Source: Paraburkholderia phytofirmans PsJN (GTDB lineage: Bacteria; Pseudomonadota; Gammaproteobacteria; Burkholderiales; Burkholderiaceae). From it: a DNA stretch of 64,000 bases. Positions 1-8,700 of the stretch are shown piece by piece; the first letter of the stretch is position 1, and each line of letters starts with the position of its first letter. Both the position numbers and the translations under genes were made by a program. The notes below the pieces were generated by a model. It did not search any database and was not told the DNA's origin. It was given only the letters and a program-made list of their open reading frames with translations. The stretch is from contig NC_010681.1 of assembly GCF_000020125.1 (NCBI RefSeq), forward strand, positions 2,232,001 through 2,296,000, read 5' to 3'.

Positions 1-75
1 ACGAAGAGAGGCTCGGGCTTTACAATCGGGCATCAAACACAAGAATTTGCACGCTCCCCACGTGCCCCCCACGCC

Positions 76-951
76 ATGCCGACCATCAGCGAACTATTCG
101 TCTATCCGATCAAATCCTGCGCGGGCATTGCGCTCAACGAGGCGCGGCTGCTTGCCACCGGCCTCGAATACGACCGCTGCTGGATGGTCACCGACCCGGC
201 CGGCGCCATGCTCACGCAGCGCGCGTATCCACGCATGGCGCTGATCAAGGTCGAACTCGGCGCCGAGGATCTCGTGATCCGCGCGCCCGGTATGAGCGAG
301 TTGCGCACGCCGCTGGAAAGCGCGCGGCTCGCGGCGCCGCCCGCGGTAGAAACCAGGGTCTGGCGCGACGCGGCCTACGGGCTCGACACCGGCGACGCAT
401 GCGCCGCGTGGTTCTCGACGTTTCTCGGCGTGCCCGCGCGGCTCCTGCGCTTCGATCCTGAACGCGAGCGCATCGTCGATCCGGACTACACGGAGAGCGT
501 GGGCCGCGCGACCACCCATTTCGCCGATGGTTTTCCGCTGCTGGTGATCGGCCAGGCGTCGCTCGACGATCTGAACACGCGCCTGAACGGCAAGGGCGCG
601 CCGTCGATTCCGATCGACCGGTTCCGTCCCAACGTGGTGCTGACGGGGCTCGACGCGTATGAGGAGGACTATGTGGAGACGCTGAGCGTCGACGGAGAAG
701 CGGGCGGGGGCGCGCAACTGCAACTGGTCAAGCCTTGCACGCGCTGCCCAATGCCGACCATCGACCAAGCCAAAGGCGCGCCCGATCCGGACTGGCCGAA
801 CGAGCCGAGCGACACGATGAGCGCCTATCGCGCGAATCCGCAGCGAAACGGCGCGATCACGTTCGGCAACAACGCGTTGGTCGCGAGCGGCGCCGGGACG
901 TGGCTGCGCGTGGGGCAGACTGTGGAAGCGGAACTGGGCTTCGGCGATTGA
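76..951 (+). CDS. MOSC domain protein (YcbX-like, short form)
   Basis: A 291-residue protein. The N-terminal part has the MOSC beta-barrel pattern (ELFVYPIKSCAG near residues 6-17, then YDRCWMV). The C-terminal MOSC domain has the KPCTRCPMPTID stretch, with the conserved Cys that binds sulfur or the molybdenum cofactor, and ends with ITFGNN...GTWLRVGQ. Proteins of this family (YcbX, mARC) transfer sulfur to or bind Moco and reduce N-hydroxylated compounds. This one ends after the MOSC domain and lacks the C-terminal 2Fe-2S ferredoxin domain of the longer E. coli YcbX, so an electron partner would be separate. Its position beside siroheme and nitrate reductase genes fits a molybdenum-related role, but that is inference. 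The start is the ATG before PTISELF. Confidence 0.85.
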   Translation: MPTISELFVYPIKSCAGIALNEARLLATGLEYDRCWMVTDPAGAMLTQRAYPRMALIKVELGAEDLVIRAPGMSELRTPLESARLAAPPAVETRVWRDAAYGLDTGDACAAWFSTFLGVPARLLRFDPERERIVDPDYTESVGRATTHFADGFPLLVIGQASLDDLNTRLNGKGAPSIPIDRFRPNVVLTGLDAYEEDYVETLSVDGEAGGGAQLQLVKPCTRCPMPTIDQAKGAPDPDWPNEPSDTMSAYRANPQRNGAITFGNNALVASGAGTWLRVGQTVEAELGFGD

Positions 952-1049
952 CGGCGATGATCGGGTAAAGCGCGGTTAAACACCGGTCAGTGCGTCGGGC
1001 GCGGGAGTTGCGAGCGAATCCAGAGCAACTTTTTGATGGACAACACTGG

Positions 1050-1291
1050 CTAGTGCCAGACACGCGCGGTCAACGCCGCGAGAATCACCGGCATCGGCGC
1101 GGGCTTGACGAAATGATGGTCGAAGCCCGAGCGCAGCGATTTGCTTACGTCCTCGGTGCGTTCGAGTCCAGTGACCGCGACCAGCGTGGGCGCCGGAATA
1201 TCGTCCACGTAGCGGATTCGCCGCGCCACCGCGCGCCCGTCCAGACGCGCATTTCGACGTCGAGCAACGCGGCCCGCGGATGCCACGCGCA
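1050..1291 (-). pseudogene. Remnant of a response-regulator receiver domain
   Basis: Directly after the cobA stop, the minus strand still reads as the second half of a CheY-like receiver. It has a phosphoacceptor-type LLDVEM stretch, then DGRAVARRIR, the AVTG turn and the VKPAP lysine motif, ending in a TAG at 1050. The first part (LLDVEM) and the rest lie in different frames, with a one-base shift near 1241-1248. There is no start codon and the first half of the domain (the acidic pocket) is missing. It is therefore a 5'-truncated, frameshifted relic, unlikely to make a working regulator. A sequencing error at the shift cannot be excluded, but it would not restore the missing N-terminus. Confidence 0.6.
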
Positions 1292-1293
1292 GA

Positions 1294-2109
1294 TCAGGCG
1301 GCCTGCGCGATCGCCTCGCGCGCGTTCGGCATGTCGGTTTGCATCGTGGCCGGTTCGTCGCGCCGTTCGTCATCAATCGCCCACACGCGCTCGACGCTCT
1401 CGCCGACCGCGCTGCCCACCAGAATCACTGCCGGGCTGCCGAAGCCCGCGTTCGTCGCATCCGCAGCGAGCCGGTCAAGGCGGCTCATCAAACGCCGTTC
1501 GTTGCTGCCACCGGCCCATTGCACCACGGCGGCGGGCGTATCCGCCGGCAAACTCGCGAGCAGGGCGGCCGCGATGCTGTCGATCCGCCGCATCCCCATA
1601 TAGACGGCCAGCGTGGTGCGCGTCGCGGCCAGCGCGGCCCAGTCTGGCTCGCCGTGGTCCTCCGTATGTGCGGTGACGAAGCTCACGCCATGGCAATGGC
1701 GGCGATGCGTGAGTGAAATGCCGAGTCCTGCGGCAGCCGCGAACCCGGACGAGATGCCGTTGATGATTTCCACCGGAATGCCCGCGCCGCGCAAGACCGC
1801 AAGCTCTTCGCCGGCGCGTCCGAACAATAGGGCTTCGCCGCCTTTCACCCGCACCACGTGCAAGCCCTTGAGCGCATAGCGCCGCATCAGCCGTTCGATA
1901 AAAGCTTGCGGCGTCGAGCGGCAGCCGCCGCGTTTGCCGACGCGAATCACCCGCGCTTGCGGCGCCAGCGTCACGATCTCGGGATTCACCAGGTCGTCGA
2001 GCAGCAGGACATCGGCGGCGGCCAGCGCTTTCGCGGCTTTGAGCGTGAGCAGATCGAGGTCGCCGGGGCCGGCGCTCAATAAGGTGACCTTGCCGGTGTT
2101 GGTGTTCAT
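1294..2109 (-). CDS. cobA: Uroporphyrinogen-III C-methyltransferase
   Basis: SAM-dependent enzyme that methylates uroporphyrinogen III to precorrin-2, the first step to siroheme, the cofactor of the nitrite reductase encoded divergently. The family signature is clear: VTLLSAGPGDLDLLTLKA at the N-terminus, GKRGG, VVRVKGGEALLFGRAGEE, the GISSGFAAAAGLGISLTHR substrate loop and a late VYMGM. The usual GGDPFVFGRG is altered to GGEALLFGRA, so the loop is somewhat divergent. The start is uncertain: ATG at 2109 begins the conserved part (MNTNTGK), but in-frame GTG codons at 2124 and 2136 lie nearer an AAGGA. The C-terminal tail past residue 240 is charged and not part of the family core. Transcription starts in the shared nitrogen-control region upstream. 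Confidence 0.9.
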   Translation of the reverse strand: MNTNTGKVTLLSAGPGDLDLLTLKAAKALAAADVLLLDDLVNPEIVTLAPQARVIRVGKRGGCRSTPQAFIERLMRRYALKGLHVVRVKGGEALLFGRAGEELAVLRGAGIPVEIINGISSGFAAAAGLGISLTHRRHCHGVSFVTAHTEDHGEPDWAALAATRTTLAVYMGMRRIDSIAAALLASLPADTPAAVVQWAGGSNERRLMSRLDRLAADATNAGFGSPAVILVGSAVGESVERVWAIDDERRDEPATMQTDMPNAREAIAQAA

Positions 2110-2174
2110 CACGGTATCTATCACGGTGTCCTTCACTTCTGTATCGGCCGGCGATCGCTGTCGCGCCGGCGCTC

Positions 2175-2220
2175 AATAAAAAACGGCGTCCGCTCGTGAT
2201 GATCACGAGGGGACGCCGTT
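2175..2220 (-). terminator. Intrinsic terminator in the cobA leader (attenuator)
   Basis: Read on the minus strand, arms AACGGCGTCC and GGACGCCGTT enclose a second perfect inverted repeat (CTCGTGAT/ATCACGAG), followed by TTTTTTATT. It lies between the putative promoter and the cobA start, so it would stop transcription before the gene unless overridden. The same 10-base arms recur in the nirB leader terminator. Confidence 0.8.
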
Positions 2221-2264
2221 GTCCGTTTACTGCGTAGTGTGCTGCTGTGCCGCTTCGTTTCAAG

Positions 2265-2297
2265 TGCGGTGAAACACAACGTTGTGTTTCGTCCGCA
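2265..2297 (-). promoter_or_regulatory. ANTAR-type hexaloop hairpin in the cobA leader
   Basis: A perfect inverted repeat (GAAACAC/GTGTTTC) closes the six-base loop AACGTT, with an outer TGCGG/CCGCA stem across small bulges. ANTAR antiterminators such as NasT and NasR recognise hairpins with a hexaloop carrying A at position 1 and G at position 4, and this loop fits. It sits about 45 bases upstream of the leader terminator. I could not identify the second hairpin of the classical two-hairpin motif. Confidence 0.6.
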
Positions 2298-2354
2298 TGG
2301 GTATGTACTGCATCTCGTGACGGCCGCGTTGCCGCCATGAACTCGCCACTGCTT

Positions 2355-2372
2355 ACGCAAGGACTACGCCAT
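2355..2372 (-). promoter_or_regulatory. Sigma-54-like promoter toward cobA
   Basis: The minus strand reads TGGCGTAGTCCTTGCG: GG and GC separated by exactly ten bases, with the TTGC of the -12 element intact and the -24 element TGGC. Predicted start of the RNA is near 2346, upstream of the hexaloop hairpin and terminator. The match is weaker than that of the opposing nirB promoter. Confidence 0.5.
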
Positions 2373-2483
2373 GCATCGGCCACGCGTGCTGGACACCTTG
2401 CCACGCCTCGCGAATACCGCCGCCGACGCCCGCACCACGCACCGTTCGCGAACGTGCACCCCGCACGCGCAGGGTGCTGCGTC

Positions 2484-2498
2484 GCACCATCCATGTGC
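2484..2498. promoter_or_regulatory. NtrC-like binding site
   Basis: GCAC-N7-GTGC (GCACCATCCATGTGC), matching the core of the NtrC consensus GCACC-N5-GGTGC except the innermost bases. It lies almost midway between the two opposed sigma-54-like promoters, about 100 bases from each, the usual distance for an NtrC upstream activating site. Confidence 0.45.
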
Positions 2499-2598
2499 CC
2501 CGCTGCATCAAAACGCGTCGTGCGCGCGGTTTGCCGCACACGCGTGCGATTCGCCGCAAACCACCGCGCCACGGCCTCGTCACGGACATTTCGCGCAA

Positions 2599-2616
2599 CT
2601 GGCATAGGCCTTGCAT
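2599..2616 (+). promoter_or_regulatory. Sigma-54 promoter of nirB
   Basis: CTGGCATAGGCCTTGCAT: a -24 TGGCA and a -12 TTGCA with ten bases between the invariant GG (2601-2602) and GC (2613-2614). This is a strong match to the TGGCAC-N5-TTGCA consensus. The transcript would start near 2626, giving a leader of about 190 bases before nirB. Confidence 0.7.
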
Positions 2617-2629
2617 TAAGCCTTGCCAT

Positions 2630-2647
2630 CGGATCAACGTGGATCCG
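2630..2647 (+). promoter_or_regulatory. ANTAR-type hexaloop hairpin in the nirB leader
   Basis: CGGATC and GATCCG pair perfectly around the loop AACGTG, a six-base loop with A1 and G4 as required by ANTAR antiterminators. It begins a few bases after the predicted transcription start. A second hairpin (GCGAGT/ACTCGC, 2650-2673) follows, but its loop does not fit the hexaloop rule. The terminator lies just downstream. Confidence 0.6.
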
Positions 2648-2691
2648 GCGCGAGTGCAACACAAAGTACTCGCTGCAGGACAGATCAGGAC

Positions 2692-2746
2692 AACGGCGTC
2701 CCCCGAATTCAGTCATCGACTGGGTTCGCGGGACGCCGTTTTTATT
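2692..2746 (+). terminator. Intrinsic terminator in the nirB leader (attenuator)
   Basis: Arms AACGGCGTCC (2692-2701) and GGACGCCGTT (2731-2740), an inner CGAA/TTCG and CAG/CTG extension, then TTTTTATTT. It ends about 70 bases before the nirB start, so read-through requires antitermination. The arms are identical to those of the terminator in the cobA leader. Confidence 0.8.
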
Positions 2747-2814
2747 TCCAGAGTCGTTTTCGCCACATGCCATACGGCGTCGCTCGCAACCAGCACATTG
2801 AGGAAACCGCGCTC

Positions 2815-5355
2815 ATGAAAATCATCGTTATCGGTCACGGGATGGTCGGTCACAAACTGGTCGAGTGCCTCGCACAAGACGCCGCGCACGGACTCGACAT
2901 CACGGTGCTGTGCGAGGAATCGCGGCCGGCCTACGACCGTGTGCACCTGTCGGAGTTTTTCGCGGGCAAGACGGCGGACGATCTGTCGCTGGTCGAGCCC
3001 GGCTTCTTCGAACGTCAGAACGTGTTACTCAAACTGAATGCGAAGGCCGTGGCGATCGATCGCGATGCGCGCACCGTGACGGTATCGACAGGCGAAACAT
3101 TACCTTATGACAAGCTGGTTTTCGCCACCGGCTCCTATCCGTTCGTGCCGCCGGTGCAAGGCCGTGAACGCGCCGATTGCTTCGTGTACCGAACTATCGA
3201 CGACCTCGAAGCGATGCGCGAATGCGGCGCGCGCTCGAAGACGGGCACGGTGGTGGGCGGCGGACTGCTCGGCCTCGAATGCGCGAAGGCGCTGCGCGAC
3301 ATGGGTCTGCAAACGCACGTGGTCGAATTCGCGCCGCGTTTGATGGCCGTGCAGGTGGACGACGGCGGCGGCCGTGTGTTGCGCGGCAAGATCGAAGAAC
3401 TCGGCGTGACGGTGCATATGCAGAAGAACACCACGGCGATCGTCGACGGCGAAGCGGGCACGCACCGCATGCAATTCGCCGACGGCAGCCATCTCGACAC
3501 CGACATGATCGTATTCTCTGCGGGCATTCGTCCGCGTGACGATCTCGCGCGTGCGAGCGGCCTGACGCTCGGCCCGCGTGGCGGCATCGTGATCGACAAC
3601 GCGTGCCGCACGAGCGATCCGCACATCTACGCGATCGGCGAATGCGCGCTGTGGAATGGCCAACTGTTCGGCCTCGTGGCGCCGGGTTACGACATGGCTC
3701 GCGCGGTGGCGAAGCAATTGCTGGGCGACACGGCGGAATTCGCCGGCGCCGACATGAGCACCAAGCTCAAGCTGATGGGCGTGGATGTGGCGAGCATCGG
3801 CGACGCGCACGGCAACACGCCGGGCAGCCGCGCGTACCAGTTCAGCGACGAGCGCAAGCAGGTCTACAAGAAGCTGGTGGTGTCCGAGTGCGGCAAATAT
3901 CTGCTGGGCGGCGTGATGGTGGGCGACGCCGCCGAATACGGCACGCTGCTGCAGATGATGTTGAACCGCATCGAACTGCCTGCATCGCCTGAATTCCTGA
4001 TCCTGCCGGCGGCCGACGGCAATGCGAAGCCCGCGCTCGGAGTCGATTCCTTGCCCGCTTCCGCGCAAATCTGTTCGTGCAACAACGTCTCGAAGGGCGA
4101 GTTGTGCGCCGCCGTTTGCGCAGGCGCGACCGACATCGGCGCTTTGAAGTGCGCGACGACCGCCGGCACGTCATGCGGCGGTTGCGTGCCGCTCGTCACG
4201 CAAGTGATGAAGGCCGAGATGAAGAAGCAGGGACTCGCGGTCAACAACCACGTCTGCGAACACTTCGCGTATTCGCGCCAGGAGCTGTATCACATCGTGC
4301 GTGTGGAAGGCGTGCGCAGCTTCGGCGAACTGCTCGCGAAGCACGGCCACGGCCTTGGCTGCGATATCTGCAAGCCGGTGGTGGCGAGCGTGCTCGCGTC
4401 GTGCTGGAACGAGTTCGTGTTGAAGAAAGAGCACGCCTCGCTGCAGGACACCAACGACTATTACCTCGCCAACATTCAGCGCGACGGCACCTATTCGGTC
4501 GTGCCGCGCATGGCGGGCGGCGAAGTCACCCCCGATGGTTTGATCGCGGTCGGCCAGGTCGCCAAAAAATACGGCCTCTATACGAAGATCACCGGCGGCC
4601 AGCGTGTCGATCTGTTCGGCGCGCGCGTCGAGCAATTGCCGCTCATCTGGGAAGAGCTGATCGCCGCTGGTTTCGAATCGGGCCACGCGTACGGCAAGTC
4701 GCTGCGCACGGTGAAATCGTGTGTCGGTTCGACGTGGTGCCGCTACGGCGTCGGCGATTCGGTGGGCCTCGCGGTGGAGATCGAGAACCGCTACAAGGGC
4801 CTGCGCACGCCGCACAAGATCAAGTTCGGCGTGTCGGGCTGCACTCGCGAATGCGCGGAAGCGCAAGGCAAGGACGTCGGCATCATCGCGACCGAGAAGG
4901 GCTGGAATCTCTATGTGTGCGGCAATGGCGGCATGAAGCCGCGCCACGCCGAACTGCTCGCGTCGGACCTCGATAAGGAAACGCTGGTGCGCTACATCGA
5001 CCGTTTCCTGATGTTCTACGTGCGCACCGCAGACCGCCTGCAACGCACCAGCGTGTGGCGCGAGAACCTCGAAGGCGGCCTGGATTATCTGATCGACGTG
5101 GTCGTCAACGACCACCTGGGTGTGGCCGACGAACTCGAGTCGGAAATGCAGCACGTGGTCGACACCTACGAGTGCGAATGGAAAAAGGCCGTCACCGATC
5201 CCGAAACGCGCAAGCGCTTCCGTCATTTCGTCAACAGCGGCGAGTCGGACAGCAACGTTGCGTTCGTGGAGGAACGCGGCCAGATCCGGCCGGCCACACC
5301 CGCCGAGCGGCGCTCGAAGCTCGCGGCGATTCCCGTTGTCGTCGAAACCGTTTGA
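2815..5355 (+). CDS. nirB: Assimilatory nitrite reductase (NADH), large subunit
   Basis: An 846-residue enzyme that reduces nitrite to ammonium with NAD(P)H in the cytoplasm. The order is canonical. A FAD/NAD-binding pyridine nucleotide reductase module comes first (GHGMVG at residues 7-12, a second GGGLLGLE). A BFD-like 2Fe-2S domain follows near residue 420 (CSCNNVSKGELC...CGGC). Last is the siroheme/4Fe-4S domain, with Cys pairs CVGSTWC near residue 635 and CTREC near residue 675. The ATG at 2815 follows TTGAGGAAA and begins with the expected MKIIVIGHG. It is the first gene of nirB-nirD-nasA, preceded by a long attenuated leader. Siroheme is supplied through divergent cobA. Confidence 0.96.
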   Translation: MKIIVIGHGMVGHKLVECLAQDAAHGLDITVLCEESRPAYDRVHLSEFFAGKTADDLSLVEPGFFERQNVLLKLNAKAVAIDRDARTVTVSTGETLPYDKLVFATGSYPFVPPVQGRERADCFVYRTIDDLEAMRECGARSKTGTVVGGGLLGLECAKALRDMGLQTHVVEFAPRLMAVQVDDGGGRVLRGKIEELGVTVHMQKNTTAIVDGEAGTHRMQFADGSHLDTDMIVFSAGIRPRDDLARASGLTLGPRGGIVIDNACRTSDPHIYAIGECALWNGQLFGLVAPGYDMARAVAKQLLGDTAEFAGADMSTKLKLMGVDVASIGDAHGNTPGSRAYQFSDERKQVYKKLVVSECGKYLLGGVMVGDAAEYGTLLQMMLNRIELPASPEFLILPAADGNAKPALGVDSLPASAQICSCNNVSKGELCAAVCAGATDIGALKCATTAGTSCGGCVPLVTQVMKAEMKKQGLAVNNHVCEHFAYSRQELYHIVRVEGVRSFGELLAKHGHGLGCDICKPVVASVLASCWNEFVLKKEHASLQDTNDYYLANIQRDGTYSVVPRMAGGEVTPDGLIAVGQVAKKYGLYTKITGGQRVDLFGARVEQLPLIWEELIAAGFESGHAYGKSLRTVKSCVGSTWCRYGVGDSVGLAVEIENRYKGLRTPHKIKFGVSGCTRECAEAQGKDVGIIATEKGWNLYVCGNGGMKPRHAELLASDLDKETLVRYIDRFLMFYVRTADRLQRTSVWRENLEGGLDYLIDVVVNDHLGVADELESEMQHVVDTYECEWKKAVTDPETRKRFRHFVNSGESDSNVAFVEERGQIRPATPAERRSKLAAIPVVVETV

Positions 5356-5387
5356 TTGAACCGCACCATTTACCGAGGATTTCCGTC

Positions 5388-5741
5388 ATGAACAACGATC
5401 GCCTGCCACGCTCCTGGACGCCAGTTTGCCCGCTCGACGACATCGTGCCGAACACGGGTGTTTGCGCGCTCGTCAACGGCGAACAGGTCGCGGTTTTTCA
5501 CGTGAACAACGGTGATGCAGACCCGATCGTGTACGCGATCGAAAACTTCGATCCGGGCTCGCAGGCCGCGGTGCTCTCGCGCGGATTGATCGGCAGCCTC
5601 GGCGAACGCATCGTGGTCGCTTCGCCGATCTACAAGCATCACTTCGACCTGCGCACCGGGGAGTGCCTCGAAACACCGGCGCATTCCGTCAGCGCGTTTG
5701 CCGCGCGGGTGGAAAACGGCCAGGTGTGGGTCGCGGTTTGA
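5388..5741 (+). CDS. nirD: Nitrite reductase (NADH), small subunit
   Basis: A 117-residue Rieske-fold protein that partners NirB. It reads from WTPVCPLDDIVPNTGVCALVNGEQVAVF to SPIYKHHFDLRTGECLETP, the NirD pattern. The Cys-His pairs of true Rieske proteins are mostly absent (only KHHF remains at the second site), as is usual for NirD, so no Fe-S cluster is expected. It starts 32 bases after nirB and is followed 34 bases later by nasA, consistent with one transcript. Confidence 0.93.
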   Translation: MNNDRLPRSWTPVCPLDDIVPNTGVCALVNGEQVAVFHVNNGDADPIVYAIENFDPGSQAAVLSRGLIGSLGERIVVASPIYKHHFDLRTGECLETPAHSVSAFAARVENGQVWVAV

Positions 5742-5775
5742 ACCGCTAAATTTTTTCTTAACGACGTCGCTCGCC

Positions 5776-8700
5776 ATGTCCTCCACTAACGTAAAAACCG
5801 TGTGCCCCTACTGCGGCGTTGGCTGCGGTATGGTCCTGCACGTCGAGGACGGCCAGGTCGTGAAAATCTCCGGCGACAAGGAGCATCCGGCCAATTTTGG
5901 ACGGCTGTGCACGAAGGGTCAGTCGGCGCACGTCGCGTTGCGCAAGTCGGGACGTCTCGAAGACGCGTTCGTGCGTCACGCGCGCGGCCAGGACCCGGCG
6001 CCGCTGCCGATGGCGCAGGCGATCAGCACCACGGCGGCGCGCTTGCGCGGCCTGCTCGATGAACATGGGCCCGACGCGCTGTCGTTCTACGTCTCCGGGC
6101 AGATGTCGATCGAGGCGCAGTACCTCGTCAACAAACTCGCCAAGGGTTTTGTCGGCACCAGCAACATCGAATCGAATTCGCGCCTGTGCATGGCGAGCGC
6201 GGGCAGCGGCTACAAACTGTCGCTCGGCGCGGACGGTCCGCCGGGATCGTACGAGGACATCGATCACGCCGACCTGTTCTTCGTGATTGGCGCAAATATG
6301 GCCGACTGTCACCCGATTCTGTTCCTTCGCATGATGGATCGCGTGAAGGCCGGCGCCAAACTGATCGTTGTCGATCCGCGCCGCAATACGACGGCGGAGA
6401 AGGCCGATCTCTTCATGCAGATCAAGCCGGGCACCGATCTCGCGTTGCTCAACGGCCTGCTGCATCTGCTGCACGAAAACGGCCATACGGATGCCGCTTT
6501 CATCGCCGACGCCACCGAAGGCTGGGACGCCATGCCCGCGTTTCTCGCCGACTACACACCGGAAAACGTCGCGCAAATCACCGGACTCGCAGTCGAAGAT
6601 ATCCGCCAGGCCGCGCGGATGATCGGCACCGCCAAAGAGTGGATCAGCTGCTGGACCATGGGCCTGAATCAGAGCACGCACGGCACATGGCACACCAACG
6701 CGATCTGCAACCTGCATCTGGCGACGGGCAAGATTTGCCGGCGCGGCAGCGGCCCGTTTTCGCTGACGGGCCAGCCCAATGCGATGGGCGGCCGCGAGAT
6801 GGGTTACATGGGGCCGGGCCTGCCGGGTCAACGCTCGGTACTGGTGGAAGAAGACCGTGCGTTTATCGAAGACCTGTGGGGCATTCCGAAGGACTCGCTC
6901 AAGCCGCAAGTCGGCAACGGCACGATCGATATGTTCACGCGCATGGCGGCGGGCGAGATCAAGGCGTGCTGGATCATCTGCACGAATCCGGTGGCGAGCG
7001 TGGCGAATCGTCAGAACGTGATCGACGGATTGAGCGCGGCGCAACTCGTGATCGCGCAGGACGCGTTCCTCGACACCGAGACCAACCGCTACGCCGACGT
7101 GCTGTTGCCCGGCGCGCTGTGGGCCGAAGCCGAAGGCGTGATGATCAACTCCGAGCGCAATCTCACGCTGATGCAGAAGGGCATTGAGCCGCCGGGCGCC
7201 GCGTTGCCGGACTGGCAGATCATCGCGCGTGTTGCGTGTGAAATGGGTTTCGCCGATGCCTTCACTTACGCGAGCGCCGAGGAAGTCTTCGCGGAAATCA
7301 CTCGCGCATCGAATCCGAAAACCGGTTACGACCTGCGCGGCGCAAGCTATCGCCGTCTGAGGGAAACGCCGTTGCAATGGCCGCTTGCACCGGATGATTC
7401 CGCCGATCGCAATCCGGTGCGCTACCTCAACGACGGCGTGAGTCAAACGCTCAAAGAGCGGCCCGACGGTAGCCGTCCGCGGCTCGTGTTTCCGACGGCG
7501 AGCGGCAAGGCGATGTTCTTCGCGCGCGCCTACGCGGCGCCGGCTGAACTGCCGGACCGTGAGTTTCCGATCGTGCTGAATACGGGCCGCTTGCAGCATC
7601 AATGGCACACGATGACCAAGACCGGCAAGGTCGCGATGTTAAACAAGCTGAACCCCGGCCCGTTCGTCGAGATTCATCCCGAAGATGCCGCCACGCTCGG
7701 CATCAAGGCTAAAGATCCGGTGGAGATTCGGTCGCGCCGCGGCCGCGCGGTGTTGCCGGCTGTCGTGACCGGGCGTGTGAACGCGGGGCAGTGCTTTGCG
7801 CCGATGCACTGGAACGACGTTTTCGGCGACGATCTTTGCATCAACGCCGTGACGAGCGACGCCATCGACCCGGTCTCGCAGCAGCCCGAACTCAAGTTTT
7901 GCGCTGTGGCGTTGAGCCCGGTGCCGGCCGGGCGCGTCGAGCCTTTCCTGAATGACGACGATGTATCGCTGGCTGATGGAGCCGTTGCAGTCGCTGCGAG
8001 CGCGGCGCTGGCCAACACCATATCGGCAAGCGCCGAGGATCTGGATATGCCCCGTATCGATGCACTCAGCAGCCTGTTGCAGTTGCCGCCGACACCCGCG
8101 CCTTCACTTACCGATTTGGAGCGCGTCTACCTGGCCGGCTTCGTGAATGGACTGCGTTCGGCGGAAGCGCAAGGTATCGACCGCGTGCCGGTTCTGCCGG
8201 CAAGCGCGCCGTTCGATGCGACGAACCGCCTTTACGTCGACGGTTTGTTGGCCGGTCTTTATAGCCGCGCTGCGACCACTCCGGCTGCTGCGTTGACAAC
8301 GCCGCACGGCGCAACGAATGCGGAAACATCGCCCGCGTCGTCCGGCGTGCGGATCGTACGCGCACGGCCGAAGGTCACGCTGTTGTGGGCCTCGCAAACC
8401 GGCAACACCGAGTCGCTGACCGAAGGCTACGCCACGCGTTTAATGGAGTCGGGTTTTGAAATCCGCACGTCGTGTATGGCGGATTGTCAGGCGTCGACTC
8501 TCGTCAAAGCCCAATACGTACTGCTGATGACGAGCACCTTCGGCGACGGCGATCCGCCCGACAACGCGCAAAGTTTGTGGACGCAGTTGAACGCCGAGGG
8601 CGCGCCGCGGCTCGACGGTGTGCGCTTCGCGGTGCTGGCGCTCGGCGATCGCAATTACGACCAGTTCTGCGGCCACGGCCGCCGCCTCGATGAGCGGCTC

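Noticed and set aside
2601..2627. Interrupted inverted repeat (GGCA/TGCC with AGGC/GCCT) considered as a leader hairpin
   Set aside because: It coincides with the sigma-54 -24/-12 element and would lie mostly upstream of the predicted transcript start.
5758..7608. 616-codon open frame antisense to nasA
   Set aside because: It mirrors the third-position GC bias of the real gene, is rich in Arg/His with no domain, and the opposite frame is unmistakably nitrate reductase.
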